Source of the DNA: Arthrobotrys musiformis
Lineage: Eukaryota; Ascomycota; Orbiliomycetes; Orbiliales; Orbiliaceae
Length of the DNA: 64,000 bases
Direction: 5' to 3'
Assembly (NCBI GenBank): GCA_036971715.1
Contig: JAVHJL010000004.1
Span: 3,038,001-3,102,000 of the forward strand
Part shown: positions 24,090-36,400 of the stretch, one piece after another
Numbering within the stretch: the stretch's first letter is position 1
Layout: each line of letters starts with the position of its first letter
Translations under genes and position numbers: made by a program
Notes under the pieces: model-generated
Databases searched by the model: none
Seen by the model: only the letters and a program-made list of their open reading frames with translations
Told to the model about the DNA's origin: nothing

Positions 24090-24158
24090 CGTCCGGGCAC
24101 GTAAGTTAAAGCACACGCACGTGCACCGGACGAAACGTCTGGCTCGTCCCTTTAACTT
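24090..24158 (+). ncRNA. Element able to fold as an H-type pseudoknot
   Basis: Bases 24090-24102 (CGTCCGGGCACGT) pair with 24119-24132 (ACGTGCACCGGACG) in a 13-pair stem with one bulged A at 24125. The 16-base loop begins AAGTTAAAG (24103-24111). That segment is exactly complementary to CTTTAACTT at 24150-24158, outside the stem, with 17 bases between. Together they make the classical H-type pseudoknot arrangement. The pairing is seen directly; transcription and function are not. The same symmetry could instead reflect protein-binding sites in DNA. A GTAAGT donor-like string overlaps the stem-loop boundary (24101-24106). Confidence 0.35.
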
Positions 24159-26097
24159 TCCTTCCCGGCCGTCTTGATCGGGGAATATATTTAATTTCGT
24201 TCCCGTTTAGTGCTCTTGTTACGGCGGTACTAATCGATACCGCGCGCGGACAGGCGACGGCATTAATTTAATTGTCTCAAGACGGTGGTTTGGGAGTTAT
24301 AGTAATGTCTTTATTATAAGACCTTTTTTTGTGTAAAGAAGTGAACCTCGAGGTTATCAATATTCCGTTCACCGTTCCGCATGCCGATATCTGGACACCC
24401 GATGATTTTTCACCGGGAAGTCGATATAGAACGGTAAATACCACCCCTGTGGTCTGGGTACGAGACAAGGTAAATACCGATATAGAAGAAACATGCGCAT
24501 ATTGCTGGACTATAGCTTAATCCCGTACCCATGGGCCCAGACGTCAAGACGGGGGCTTTACTATGTTGGGCTATATAGGTCCGATTTTACGGATGAAATT
24601 TCTCGGAATTCGAATTAATTCCCACATGTATTATCTCACAAACCAAGTGCTGCTGCACATGTATATTCGGCTTGCTTATTTCTTCGCTAGCTCTGGAAAT
24701 AACCAAATTATGACGATTGTAAATAACAAATCCTACACGGGCTGAAATAAAAATATTTGGGGTTTTAAGACGGGATCAGTATCTACAGGTGTACCAAGGG
24801 TATCGATACGTATCATCTACACCGTCAGCCTCTAATAAACCTAACCCCAAACCAGTTTTTCCTCCTTTCACAAGCTCAAGTTTGCAAGCCAAAAAAGGCC
24901 AAGGCAACAGGATCCTTTCCGAATAGAAGGAAGTATGTTTTAGTGCGTACTACGTATGCTGTCTCAGGGCCATCCCTCATCCACACCCTCACCTACAAAA
25001 ATACCGATAAAATAAAATAAAAAACCACATCTAATCAAAAGCAGGGGTAGCTATAGCTTCCCCACCCCAAGCTCAGGTCACAAGTGATTGTAGATCCATG
25101 GCGGGCGCGGGAGATCTTCGGAAGGGGGGAGAAGTCAAATTACAACGTGGTGGGTATACGTAAGATATTCCTCCTGTATACAACCTTAAACTCGACATCT
25201 GAAAAAACGTGGTACGGGCTAGTTTGGTTCAGACTAGTCTGATCTAGTGAGGTGGGTGAGAATTTTGTATTTAATGTTCACGTATGCGTCTGATATAGCC
25301 ACGGTATTAAAATTGACGTATGATATCCGACGGAAAGGGGAAGGACTAGTCTATAGAAGCTTTGGAATCCAGGAGAAGACATCTACTAGCGCGAATGTAA
25401 ATAACATGTCGAGTGCCGGGTATCTATCTACCCGTAGCTACCTGGACGTAGATTAGAAAGAAAAAAAACGAGGTACCATGCGCGAGACCAGTACCATGTA
25501 TATATCCCCAACCCTCGCGAATGCCATGCGGACCGCCTCGTGGCAGAATTAAACTCCCACATGCCAAAATCGATCCCACTCCCAAATGCATGGGCCGTCT
25601 ATGCATGGGCCCCATGGGATCGCCTGTCCGCCAGCCATGTGGTTGTATATTTCCCATGGGATGGGGATTGATTCCTCAGGATGTGCATGTGAATCCGTAC
25701 TGCTGAATTATTCCCGTAGCCTATCACTCGAACGTCAAAACTATAGCTATTGATCATTTTAATATTGATGTAATCAATCCAGCCTCGATGCCAGGTGCTA
25801 GTATCAATCGTAGTTCATATTCTCATTCCAATTTATGTATATATATGCATCCGTATAAAGTAATACCATAAAAGCAAAGACTCCAGCCCAATGACCGCAA
25901 ATTCGTTATAATCAAGCAAAGCACCTTAGCTGGCTAAAAAAGCAAACGAATATCCAGTCTGAAATATCCCACCGATCCATCCGTAAATATCGATACGCCA
26001 AACCGCAAAATTCAAAATAGCTATAAACATAAATATACTCCAAAAGCAAATTCTTTTTTTAAAAAAACCAAACACCAATGAAGAAAATGCACCGTCT
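24159..26097. other. Gene-poor stretch downstream of haspin
   Basis: AT-rich, without a defensible gene. A small inverted repeat CGGTA/TACCG flanks a CTAATCGA loop near 24226-24243. An 11-base direct repeat ATGCATGGGCC occurs at 25586 and 25601. The last few hundred bases should contain the haspin 3' end. Confidence 0.55.
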
Positions 26098-28568
26098 TTA
26101 CTTCCTCAATCTCCGCGATCTCCTCACACCCGTCTCCTTCTCCTTCTTCTCCACCACTGTCGTTTCCTTCTCTATAGTCTCACCACGCCTCCTCTCCCTC
26201 TCCTTCTCAAGAACCTCAAAGACTCCCTCCTCTTCACACCACCTCTCAATATCCTCCGCTCCAGAAAACCCCCACCCCTCATCAACCTCTTTATCTAAAC
26301 GCTCATGGATCTTCATAACCTCCCCCCAACAGGCTAGGTCAAACTGATTCTTCTTCGCCTTCGACGGTTTCCAAACCCTCAGTTTCCCATCATTCCTCCT
26401 CCCGTCGTCGGATCGTATCAATCGCTTGATTAAAAAGTGCAGCCAGATCACGTTCGACCGAGGGCAGTACAGCGTCCAATCTGGTTTATTAATCCTTTCC
26501 GAACGTCTGCTGCCGCTGGGTTTGGCGGCACCGTTGGCCGCTGCTGCCAATTCCAGGACTTCATCTCTCACTCTGTTTTTCACACAACGTTAGCCATTCC
26601 AGTTAAAACTTCATCCCTAAACGACAGTAAGAGGGTAAGGTAACTCACATTCGGTAAATATCAAACTGATACAACCCCGTAACATCAAACATCCCCTCCT
26701 CCATCTCCATAAACGCAACCCCCCCTCCGAACTCCTCTGGAATCTTCGCCCGTGAAAGCGTATAATCGATCATAGTAACAACCACATCCTCAAATCCCGC
26801 ATAAGTGATCTCTAACTCCCTTCCTACACCCGTATCCTCTTTACTCCCGTTCTCCCTCTCCTTCTTCACATCCCTGACGAGTATGTTACCGGTATGTAAA
26901 TCTCTATGTTCGAACTCCCGTTCTCGCTCCGCTTGCGCGAAGGCTTTGATCGTTTGTCTGAAGATCTCGAGGGGTACGTCCCAACTGCTCCAACGGGCTT
27001 CGTCGAGACTACATCCGCCGTCTTCGAGGGCTATGATGGCGTGGTAGGTCGTGTTGCCGAAAACGCGGTCGGTGGGGTTGTATCTTTCGTTATTTTTGGA
27101 TTCCCAGAGCCGCCAGGCGGATTCGAGCTCCGGTGGGACGCGGGAGCAGACGACTTGGCAGCCGAGGTATTTGATGAATCCCGGGATCGGGGAGAGGGCT
27201 TTTGTTGTTTTTAGCTCTTGGAGGACTTCGGTCTGTATTTTATATTAGTATGATTTTTTTTAAACAAAAGGGGAAGGGTGCTTACGGCGTTAGTCTCCAT
27301 TGCCAATGGGACGAGTTTTAGTACTACTGCTCGTCCGTCGTCTTTTCTGTGGATGTATACTTCTGCGAAACTTGATTCTCCGATCTTTTTGATGTGTGAG
27401 AAGTCCGTGGAGATGGTTTGGAGGTACTCTGTGTATGAGACTATGCGCGGTTGGTCGCAGACGGGGAGGAGTGTGAAGACTTTGCTGTTCGGGTGGAGAG
27501 CGGGGATCTCGTCCAGCGGCGGGGTAACGAGTCCCTGTGGCTTCTTTGGTGGTTTTGTGGGGGTCTGGATTGTGTCCTGTTCTCCTGAACGGACTGGTGT
27601 GAAAGATGCTAGGTGACGAAGTTAGATACAAACTAGATAAATATCTTGATAGAAGGGTACTTACGGGAATGGAGGTTTAGCTCGCCAAAGTTGTCGACGA
27701 GCGGGTCGTTCAGAGCGAGTGCGGGGCCTTGAGCGCGGCCGCGACGTCTGGCCTCGTTGTGGAGTTCTCCGCGCTTTTCGGGACTGAGGAAGACGGTCTC
27801 GTCGTATTCTTCGATTTCTTGGACGTCGTCTTCGTCGTCTTCCTCTTCCTCTTCCTCTTCGTCCTCTATTTCTTCTTCGGATTCGGTTCCCATAGCTTCA
27901 ACTTCTTCCTCTTCCAATTCGGCCGGGGTTGATGATAGTGGAGTTATGCTGCGTTTTGAAGATATAATCTCGACAGCAAACGTCTCTGTGAGTCTGGGTC
28001 TGACGGAAGTCGGTTCGGGGAGTGGTATATCATCCTCCTCCCGGTCGATAAGAACCACCTCCTGCTCTCGTGCTTCAACCGTAACAATCTCGGTATCCTC
28101 GGATCCAATTGACTGGCAGACCGCCTCCTCGGCCTTAGCTACCCTGGTACTCTCCCGTCTAGCATACGACTTTCTGTTCTTCGGAGTGGATGGGAGTCGA
28201 TTGAGACGGTTGTCTGACTTTTGAACCAGCGGCTGGCGGGACGGTACATCTTGCACCGAAGGAGGAGACGACGGGCGTAACGGCGCATTCTTCACCGGAC
28301 TAACAGGCCGTATATGTGTACTCTGCACGGCAACGACCCTCTCAACCAACGGCGATTCCGGCGGTGATTCCAGTTCAAAACTGTCGTCCGAGTCATCGCC
28401 ATCGGAGCCGTTATTCGTAGCGGCATTGGAGGCGGGTTGCTGCATCAGCAGGCCCTGGCCGGGTTTCCGTTGGGAATCCCATGCTCTGGCGGAACCTCGG
28501 AAGGCCTTTGTGAGGGTGCCCGAGCGACGGGCTGTTCCGTATTTCTTGGGCTTGTGGAGTGCCGGCAT
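26098..28568 (-). CDS. hrk1: Haspin-type histone H3 Thr3 kinase
   Basis: An atypical protein kinase that phosphorylates histone H3 on Thr3 in mitosis and so helps place the chromosomal passenger complex at centromeres. There are four minus-strand exons: 28568-27665, 27608-27286, 27232-26649 and 26572-26098, giving 761 residues. The first 300 residues are low-complexity, with phospho-site-rich stretches and a run of glutamates. The kinase domain follows, with the glycine-rich IGESSFAEVY, VVLKLVP carrying the ATP lysine, HRDLHTGN near 518-525 and MIDYTLSR near 563-570. The last is the haspin replacement for DFG. DVTGLYQFDIYR and NVIWLHFLIKRL are further haspin-specific blocks. The C-terminus is charged. 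The ATG follows directly from the first in-frame open exon. Confidence 0.95.
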
Positions 28569-30115
28569 CTTTCTAGAGTTTCTCTCTGCTCTTTTCTTTT
28601 GTTTTTTAGATATTAATATTAATATTGGATGTTTTGGTAGGCCGATTGCGAGGTGTGTTTATATGGCGATGAGGTTGGTGGTCATCGGGATATCGAACCT
28701 CGAAACCGGGGGGAGGGAGAATTCAGTGAAGCCGGTGATGTCGTCGGAATGCAAGTGACATGGCGCAACAGGGACAAGAAACCGCCGTCCGTTGTCGTTG
28801 TTTCGCGGGATGTTGTCAAATTTCCTATTCGGGCGGGAAAATCAACAAAGAGAAACCGAGGGTCGGACTGGGTTGTAGAACAACGGGGTCTGCTGGGGAA
28901 ACGACCTCAGCCACAACACATTTCTTGCCACAACATCGGTCTTTCACTAGCCACAGCAAACTTGCCACAGTTTGTGACAATTCTTCTTTCTTCGGGCCTC
29001 ACTGTTGTGGCTGTGTATGTACATATGTGTGTCTCACGATGCTATTTATATATTACACACTTCTTGGGAAGATGCGGCAGGATATCAGTGGTTTGTGGTG
29101 GGAAAGATGTAACACAAGGCGGAAGGGAATCGATTTGTTTCCGACGAACGGCCTGTTCGAGACCCTTGTCCCCCATATAAAAGTATATAAGTACTTGTAC
29201 CTGTCAGACTATCGAGGAAGACTAATGACATGACTATCAGCTTGTACATAAGATGTCCGTTTGTTCCTGCATGCCGTCCCGTTTGGATATTACTTTAAAC
29301 CCCGGCCGATGACATCTGAAAGCCCCCCAAAAAGTGAAATCTGGCCTTATTCCCACTTTTACTAATTCCCTGAGGCAGTTTATGACAATAAACTATACTA
29401 GTATAGTGAGCAGGTCCCAATGCAGCGAATGTGAATATGTGATTGGGGGGCGCAATATCGGGAGCCAGTGTGAGCTTCTGCTTCGAGAAAAGTACACCGT
29501 TTCAATGGATTTATAATATAATGCGCCCTTCGCCGGACCCCTTGTTTCCGACTGCTCCGCACCCCCCTTCTACACACATATAGTACATACTGCCTAAGTA
29601 GTATATAATCCTGCTTCTTGCCTATAAAACAAGTGTTTTGTTTTATTTTATTTTATTTTTCGAGGCAGCTGTCCTTGACTTAAATTCTACATATAAAAAA
29701 GGTTTCGAAAAAAAGAAACACTACTACACACACATCCCAAGAAACTTAAGCGCTATTCTCACGCCACTCGCTGGATCCCCGGGATCTTACTGCTCGATCT
29801 GATATCCCCTCCCACCTCCACCAGGACGCTAAGAACTGCTAGACGGAGACAGACGGTCAGGCCAGGGCAGGTCAAGGTTAATATACGAATCCCGCAGCGC
29901 CCGGAATGGCCTCTTGATCGAATCATCCATCCATCAACCCCCTTCGAACGAACAGCCTGTCATCTTTACATCCGCCTCCACCACGACTTTTATATTAAAA
30001 TACAAAAAAGCTTCTCTTTTGAAAACAAGGTCTCCACTAGGCTATCTCTACATGCGCCAGACATATACTTCATAGAAACAAATCATACAATCGCTTTTTT
30101 TTTTGTGAGCTAAAG
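28569..30115. other. Divergent promoter region, haspin/ero1
   Basis: A 1.5 kb space between two divergent genes, so both promoters lie here. It includes a cluster of GCCACA motifs near the haspin side and AT-rich, T-rich DNA with short simple repeats near 29635-29660. I found no clear unfolded-protein-response element before ero1. Confidence 0.6.
28910..29011. promoter_or_regulatory. Cluster of five GCCACA(A/G) motifs
   Basis: GCCACAAC at 28910 and 28927, GCCACAGC at 28950, GCCACAG at 28964, and the inverted form GTTGTGGC at 29004-29011. They lie 342-443 bases upstream of the haspin start. Five near-identical copies in about 100 bases look like a binding-site cluster. No factor is proposed. 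Confidence 0.35.
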
Positions 30116-32103
30116 ATGTTCACCCGCCGAAGTCATCGGCATACGGCCCGTTGGTTCTTCCTCGGCCTCGCAACGGCTTATGCCGCCGTCGACAAAGATC
30201 TAAGCTACTGCTCTGTATGTCGCCCTCCAATCCACCTGAAAACCTCAAAATACTAACATCTTAATAACAAACAGAACGAGCCAAACTCCCTCGTCTCAGA
30301 CGCCTGCGTCTCCTACGCAACCCTGGAAGATATAAACACCGAAGTCCGCCCCGCAATCCAATTCCTAACCCAGCACGTCGATTTCTTCACCTACTACCGT
30401 CTCGATCTCTACGGCCGCGAATGCCCCTTCTGGTCCGACGACGCCGGATTCTGCGCCAACCGCGCTTGTGCCGTGGAACTTGCCGACGAGAAGGATATCC
30501 CCGAATCATGGCGGTCTTCCGAACTAGGAAAACTAGAAGGTCCGAAAGCATCCCAGCCGTCTGCCGAAGTTAAACGGGAGGAGCCGTCGCCGTTTAAGGG
30601 TGGTCTGGGCGAGGATACCGCCGAAAGCTGTGTTTTTGAACCATTGGAGGGGGATAAAAGGGACTACTGCGTTCCCGATGACGAAAGTAACGGCAGCGGC
30701 AGCGTTTATGTCAGTTTACTCGATAATCCGGAACGATTCACCGGGTACGCTGGAACCTCTGCGAATAACGTTTGGAAGGCGGTATACCAAGAGAACTGCT
30801 TCAATACGCAGGCTCAATCGCAGTCGCAGTCGAGTAGTAGTAATTCCCAGCCATTCGGTGGCGCATTTGGGAAGGGCGCCCCCGCTGATCCCAATGCGGC
30901 GGCGGATTTGAAGAACGTGATGGATAGGAGGAAGCATGAGGTCGTTCAGAAGAATTTGATCTCCCCGCCGCCGGAGGAGCAGTGTTTGGAGAAGAGGGTG
31001 TTCTACAGGGTTCTCAGCGGGATGCATGCCAGTATTTCCATGCACCTGTGCCATGACTTCTTCAACCAAACGACCGGACAATGGGTTCGTACTCCCTTAA
31101 CCATTCTACAGCAGGAAATATAGACAACTAATGACGGAAAAAAAAATAAATACAGGGTCCAAACCTGCAATGCTACAAAGACCGCCTGCACAACTTCCCC
31201 GACCGCATCCAAAACATGTACTTCAACTACGCCATCCTCCTCCGCGCCGTCGCCAAACTCCGCAAAAACATAAACCACTACACCTTCTGCGCCGGCGACA
31301 AACGCACTAACGAATTCACCCGCAAGAAACTCTCAGCGCTAACGGACAGCATCGCCTCCCACCCCAGCGTATTCGACGAATCCGTCATGTTCAAAGACGA
31401 GAACTCGATCGTTCTGAAGGAGGATTTTAGAACCAGGTTCAGGAACGTCAGTCGGTTGATGGACTGCGTTGGCTGCGATAAATGCAGGCTTTGGGGTAAA
31501 ATCCAAACCTCGGGGTACGGAACCGCCATGAAGATATTATTCGAATACGACGAGAACGAGGAAAACGGCAAAAACCCTGTTTTGAGACGAACGGAACTCG
31601 TAGCACTCATCAATACGCTGGGAAGACTCTCCAACTCCCTCTATGCATTCACCAGATTCGGCGCCATGATCGAGCGGGAACGAGTGATCGAGGAAATGCG
31701 AGCTCAGGATGCCTTCGTACAGCTGGAGAAACAAGCAGAGGAGCAGAAGAGAAAGGAGGCCGAAGAACAGGAGGAGGATGGTGAGATTTTACGCTGGCCG
31801 CAGCAGCCGGAGTTGACGGGGAATGAATCGGTGAAGGAGCTGTTCATGCGGGAGCTGGAGATGGTTTGGTTTGCATTGAGGTTTATTGCGAAGAGTTGGT
31901 ATGATTTGCCATTGAAGGTGTAAGTTCCCCCCACCCCTCCAACATTTCCATACAATCCCGACCTAGATGGAGGAGATGCTAATAGTGTGGATAGATGGCG
32001 GATATACAGATGGGGCAGCGCAGTGGTGATGGACAAGTTCCTGGGAAGGGATAGATATCACACCCGGGTATTCCCCTACAGGCACGCTCTAGACGAGCTA
32101 TAA
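30116..32103 (+). CDS. ero1: ER oxidoreductin Ero1
   Basis: The FAD-dependent thiol oxidase of the ER lumen that reoxidises protein disulfide isomerase. There are four exons, 30116-30214, 30275-31084, 31156-31919 and 31995-32103, giving 593 residues. The N-terminus has a basic start followed by the hydrophobic WFFLGLATAYAA signal or anchor segment. The shuttle-cysteine region reads RECPFWSDDAGFCANRAC and the active site CVGCDKC (C-x2-C-x2-C) is intact. A serine/glutamine-rich insert near residue 260 and a charged lysine/glutamate loop near 510 are variable additions. The second intron uses a weak GTTCGT donor, but removing it gives TGQWGPNLQCY, the family's conserved stretch. The last exon choice (VWRIYRWGSAVV) is slightly less certain. 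It lies divergent to haspin and is followed by jac1 on the same strand. Confidence 0.95.
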
Positions 32104-32127
32104 ACACCCACCCTTTCCTCCAATTTC

Positions 32128-32161
<34 letters not shown>

Positions 32162-32592
32162 TGATATACAAAAAAGAGACAGCATTAGAGGACTCGGAGT
32201 TAAGTATATTTTTCTGAAGTGATTGTATTGGTATGAAACCGGCGTTTGGGGGGGATGGTTTTCTTATTCCGATCCGATCCTATCCTTTTCTTTACTTTTG
32301 CATGCGTAAGCGGCTGTATAAAAATATATTTTTTTTACCATTTGAAATTCTTTCCCCTTCTCCTTCTTCCCTCTTTAATATTTGGATGTATATATTTTCC
32401 ATTCACCGTTTACCATCAAGTCCATTCTATAAACATTCGTCCGTTGTAACTGATATAAAGGCGCTGTCGCTGTTATCGCCGACTATAAAACCCACCCGGC
32501 AGCCGAAACCCCCAGCAAAATCCCCATCTCATGCGTCACCAGTCGCAACTATAAAAACCTCAAAACCCCCCCCCCAAAAAGCCACCAACGTC
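32104..32592. other. ero1 3' end and jac1 promoter
   Basis: A 490-base spacer between tandem genes. It starts with a 31-base A tract and is otherwise T-rich and AT-rich until a C-rich stretch just before the jac1 start. In-frame codons run upstream of jac1, but they lack any feature of the protein. Confidence 0.6.
32129..32159. repeat. Genomic poly(A) tract of 31 bases
   Basis: An uninterrupted A run starting 26 bases after the ero1 stop codon. It is encoded on the sense strand of ero1. The ero1 gene keeps its introns, so this is not a processed retrocopy tail. Confidence 0.95.
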
Positions 32593-33252
32593 ATGCGACC
32601 ACCACCCCGCCTCCTCGCCGGTCGAGTCCGAGGCCTCTTCCCCTCATATTCACACCCCAGAATACAACCACCACTTCAAACCTCATCAATCCGCCACTCC
32701 TCCTCCTCCCCCCCAAAATCATACTACACCCTCTTCCCCCAAACACTCCCCGCAGGCCCCCCACCAAACGGCCCATTCACAATAAACCTCCGCACCCTCC
32801 GCTCCGAATTCCTAAAACTCCAACAATCAACCCATCCGGACCTCTTCCCCCCGCAACAACGAAAAATAGCAGAAACAGCATCAGCGCAACTAAATAAAGC
32901 CTACACAACCCTCTGCTCCCCTCTCCTTCGCGCCGAATACCTCCTGACCCTGCGCGGATATCAAGACCCCGCGGAAGATGAGACGCATAAACTCTCCGAT
33001 CATGAGTTATTAATGGACGTCCTTGACGCGAATGAGATTCTTGAAACTGCGACAAGGGAGGAGGAGTTGGTTGAGTTACGCGAGAAGAATGAGGAGAGGA
33101 TTAGGGAGTGTATTGAGCGGTTGGAGGGGTTTTTTAAGGAGGATAGGTTGGATGAGGTTAGGGGTGAGGTCGTGAGGTTGAAGTATTGGGTTAATGTCGC
33201 TGAGGGGTTGAAGCATTGGGAACCCGGGAAGGGGGTTAGTCTGCAGCATTGA
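32593..33252 (+). CDS. jac1: Mitochondrial J-protein Jac1 (HscB) for Fe-S cluster transfer
   Basis: A mitochondrial co-chaperone that brings the Isu scaffold to the Hsp70 partner so that newly made Fe-S clusters can be passed on. The gene has a single exon and codes for 219 residues. The N-terminus (MRPPPRLLAGRVRGLF, then Ser/Arg-rich) looks like a cleavable mitochondrial targeting sequence, which supports this start over upstream in-frame codons. The short J domain has the HPD motif at residues 81-83 (STHPDLFP) and continues with LNKAYTTLCSPLLRAEYLL. The HscB C-terminal three-helix domain follows (MDVLDANEILE and KYWVNVAEGLKHWEPG). The codon usage changes from C-ending in the first half to G/T-rich in the second, without a frame break. 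It converges on the PX gene, 236 bases away. Confidence 0.95.
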   Translation: MRPPPRLLAGRVRGLFPSYSHPRIQPPLQTSSIRHSSSSPPKSYYTLFPQTLPAGPPPNGPFTINLRTLRSEFLKLQQSTHPDLFPPQQRKIAETASAQLNKAYTTLCSPLLRAEYLLTLRGYQDPAEDETHKLSDHELLMDVLDANEILETATREEELVELREKNEERIRECIERLEGFFKEDRLDEVRGEVVRLKYWVNVAEGLKHWEPGKGVSLQH

Positions 33253-33386
33253 TATATCTCAACATCTGTGTTTATATATATGGCGGGATAATGGAGGGAT
33301 TTGTATGATAGAAATGGGTTATATAAAAAGACATAGACGTGTACTCCATAGTGGAAACCAGGAATATAATTTTATCCTCCCTTCTG

Positions 33387-33410
33387 TTCAATTCAATTCA
33401 ATTCAATTGA
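33387..33410. repeat. TTCAA pentanucleotide repeat
   Basis: Four head-to-tail TTCAA units followed by TTGA. The repeat lies in the convergent spacer between the jac1 and PX-protein stop codons. Confidence 0.85.
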
Positions 33411-33488
33411 TCGTGAAGTTTTCATAATTATCAAAAAAGTAGTCTACCAAACCAAACCGACCAGCAATATTCTATAAAAAAGAAACCA

Positions 33489-36400
33489 CTAATCTTCAGA
33501 TAGCACATTCTTCAATGCCACGAGGAATACGTCCCCCATCTTGTGCAGCTCCTCGATCGGTGGCTTCACCGGCTGTCCCGCAGTCCGTCTCAATATCTCC
33601 GCCTGCCGATTCCGTCTCTTCTGCTCAACAGCAATCAAATCCGCATCGTCGCCTTCTTCTTCAAACGCTAGATCTTCGTCCATCTCCGCGTCGTCGATTG
33701 CCAGGTCCGCCAGATCCTCCTGTAATCCACCATTAGTAACCATCATTTATATCTGTTGACAATGTATATAAAAAAAGGAGGACATACCGGCTCCAACCCG
33801 AAATCTGACACACTAAAACCACCCGGCTTCGTCTCCGACCAATTATCCCTCCCACTCGCCATCTTCTGCCTCGTCTTCCCTTCGTGCCACTTCTTCCTAT
33901 CATACTGCCATTTAATCAAACTATCAATCTCCGCCTTCGCCTTCGCCGCGTCGATAATCTTCTGCTCCACCGCATCCTCGAATAGTTTATTCATATCCAA
34001 CGCCCCGCGTTTCGGTCCGTTACGCAGGAACGCAAGAATATCCTCAATCCATCCCATCAGCGACGAGAAGAGGCCGTTATCGTGGAGGTGCACCTCGTGG
34101 ATGAATTTGAAGAAATTGTCTTCATGGCGGGCGCACAGGTCGATGAACGCTTGCACTGTCTTGTTGGGGTCGGATGCTAGATCTGCAGTATCAAAACCAC
34201 AGAATTTCGTCAGCAATCAAATACCTTATCTCTCATACCCCCAATACCATTTGGGGAAAAGAAGGAGGGAGACTACCTTGCTTCTGCGCCTTCTCCACAA
34301 CCACAATAATATCATCCAAGAAGTGCGCAAAGTCCGTAATACTGTTATACACATTCGCCGACTTATAAACCCTCACCAACGGCTCATAGAAGATATGGAA
34401 TAAATCTCTAAACAGCTGCAGCGTCACCGGCTCTTCAATCAAAGCCTGCATCATCATCTTATCCCTCCTTCTGGTGTAAAGCTTCAACAGGTGCTTCAAA
34501 TGCGAAAACAGCACAGCGCCCTGTCGCATCTCGTCGTCGACGTTGTTAACGGCGTTCGTCCAGGCGACATAGGCATTAAATACGGTGCCGATTTGTTCAG
34601 GCGTAAGTTCAGGTTCCAGCAGCTCAGATCGGAGAATGGCGACCAAAATATCGACATCGTCAGCCGCAGCGTCTTCGCGGATGATATCTCGCACATCGTC
34701 GCTGGCTTCGGCGAATTGTTTGATTTTGTCGCACAATACGGCATCGCCGACTTTGGGCCACAAAGCGTCGATGGCCTTTTGTACCTGATTCACACCGTCC
34801 GAAATTGCCATGCCGAAAACTCGTTGCATCAGGGAACGCGATTTGAACGGTTGAGCGAGGAACAAGTCGAGTACCCCGGACATAACTGCTGCGGGGTTGG
34901 CAATGCGAATAATATTCTTGAGGACGGCGTACGGTATCAGGGAATGTATCCTCTTCATCTGTGCGAATAGCTCTGGTGAATTATCCTCTGCAAGGAAAAG
35001 GTGGTAAATTGTCGCTGCGACTTCTATCCTGGCCCATTCTGCAAACTTTTGATAGTTAGGTGACATCTCGGAGATGTGGTTCTTCTCCTTGATCTCTGAG
35101 AACAAGTTCGTCAAGCCGTCTACCGTACGTTAATATAAATTATTCATAGCTTCGAGGATCTTGGGCGTCAACTCACTAGCTTCGACAATTTCCCTCCTAA
35201 ACCCTTCCATATAAACATCAAGCTCTCGAGCTCTGGACCTGGCGATTTCGAAGAACTTCATCTGTTCATCGACTCTCGCCTGATCGGCCAGTCTTCTCCG
35301 CTGCTCGTCAGCTTCTTCTTCTTTATTTAGCTTTACCGGCGACTCTGTTAGAAAAGTCTTCATCGCGGCAGAGTTAGCAATCTGTTGGTTCTTCAACAAA
35401 TTTCGAATGTACGCGCGCAGCGACACCCGCTGGTCTTCCCTCCATAGCGGCGCCGAATTCTCCTGAGGCGGCGAGTCCCCTCGTTCGGAATTAAGGCTGC
35501 TGCGGTTTCTCGATACCGATCTCGAATTTCTATTTGCGGAGGCGGAGCGAGAGTGGGAGAACGGGGCGGATAGTCGGCGGGAAGATACTTCGACCGAGGC
35601 GGTGGTTGAAACGGACGAGATTGAGCTAGAGTCGTCGTCTTTGATTGCGCCACTTGGAGTGAGAAGGCCGGTGGAGCCCCCAGATGATGCCTTGGTTTTG
35701 ATGGGCAGCGGTGGGAATACCTTTCCAGGGAATTCTTTCTTCAACTGGTTTTTAAAACTCGTATTAGTATTCGCAGTGTGGCGATTGGTCGGAAGATGTA
35801 GACTTACGTCTCTTGTAAGCTGCTTGAAAGAACCATACCGTCTCCCTACAAGCACCTCGCCGTGCTTCTCATGCTTGCTGCGTATTAAGAATTCCTGCCT
35901 CTCAATTAGCTTTCAGACGTCTAATATAGCTTTGAATTCAAACTGTCAAATGATTTTTGAGAGGAACTTACAGCATGCGTGTGATATCGCACAGTCCTCT
36001 TCACCGACGTCTGTCGCACACTAACAACATTGACGTCCCACCCGTTGAGTACATGTCCCTCAGGCACATTAACCATGAGGGACTCGTCCCTGGCGTCACG
36101 ATCCACAACTTCGATCTCCTCGAATCCCACGCGCTCTTCGTAACCGGATGCCGTGGGAATACCCGAGTTCATCATGAGCTCTACTAGTTTCTCGCATTTT
36201 AAAGCTAGCTTTCTGCGTTTTGTTTCTTCCAGACGGTCTTCGGAGGACGATATCTGCTTTGTGGCGAAGGATTCTAGGAACTAAATTTTTTTATCGAATA
36301 TGCTAGACTATTAGCTTCGGTCTGTCCGATTTGTCACTCTTTTTATAAAAAATAACTTGTTTTTGTAGTATTTTATTTTCCTGCGGAAATGTCGGACCGG

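Noticed and set aside
23890..24860. Telomerase RNA around the pseudoknot, with CTAACCC-like strings at about 23897 and 24841
   Set aside because: The strings give at most 7-8 template bases, their flanks do not continue the telomere repeat, and no Sm site or other conserved element was recognised.
32233..32592. An N-terminal extension of jac1
   Set aside because: The extra codons are simple AT- and C-rich sequence without an upstream family motif. The ATG at 32593 begins a typical mitochondrial presequence.
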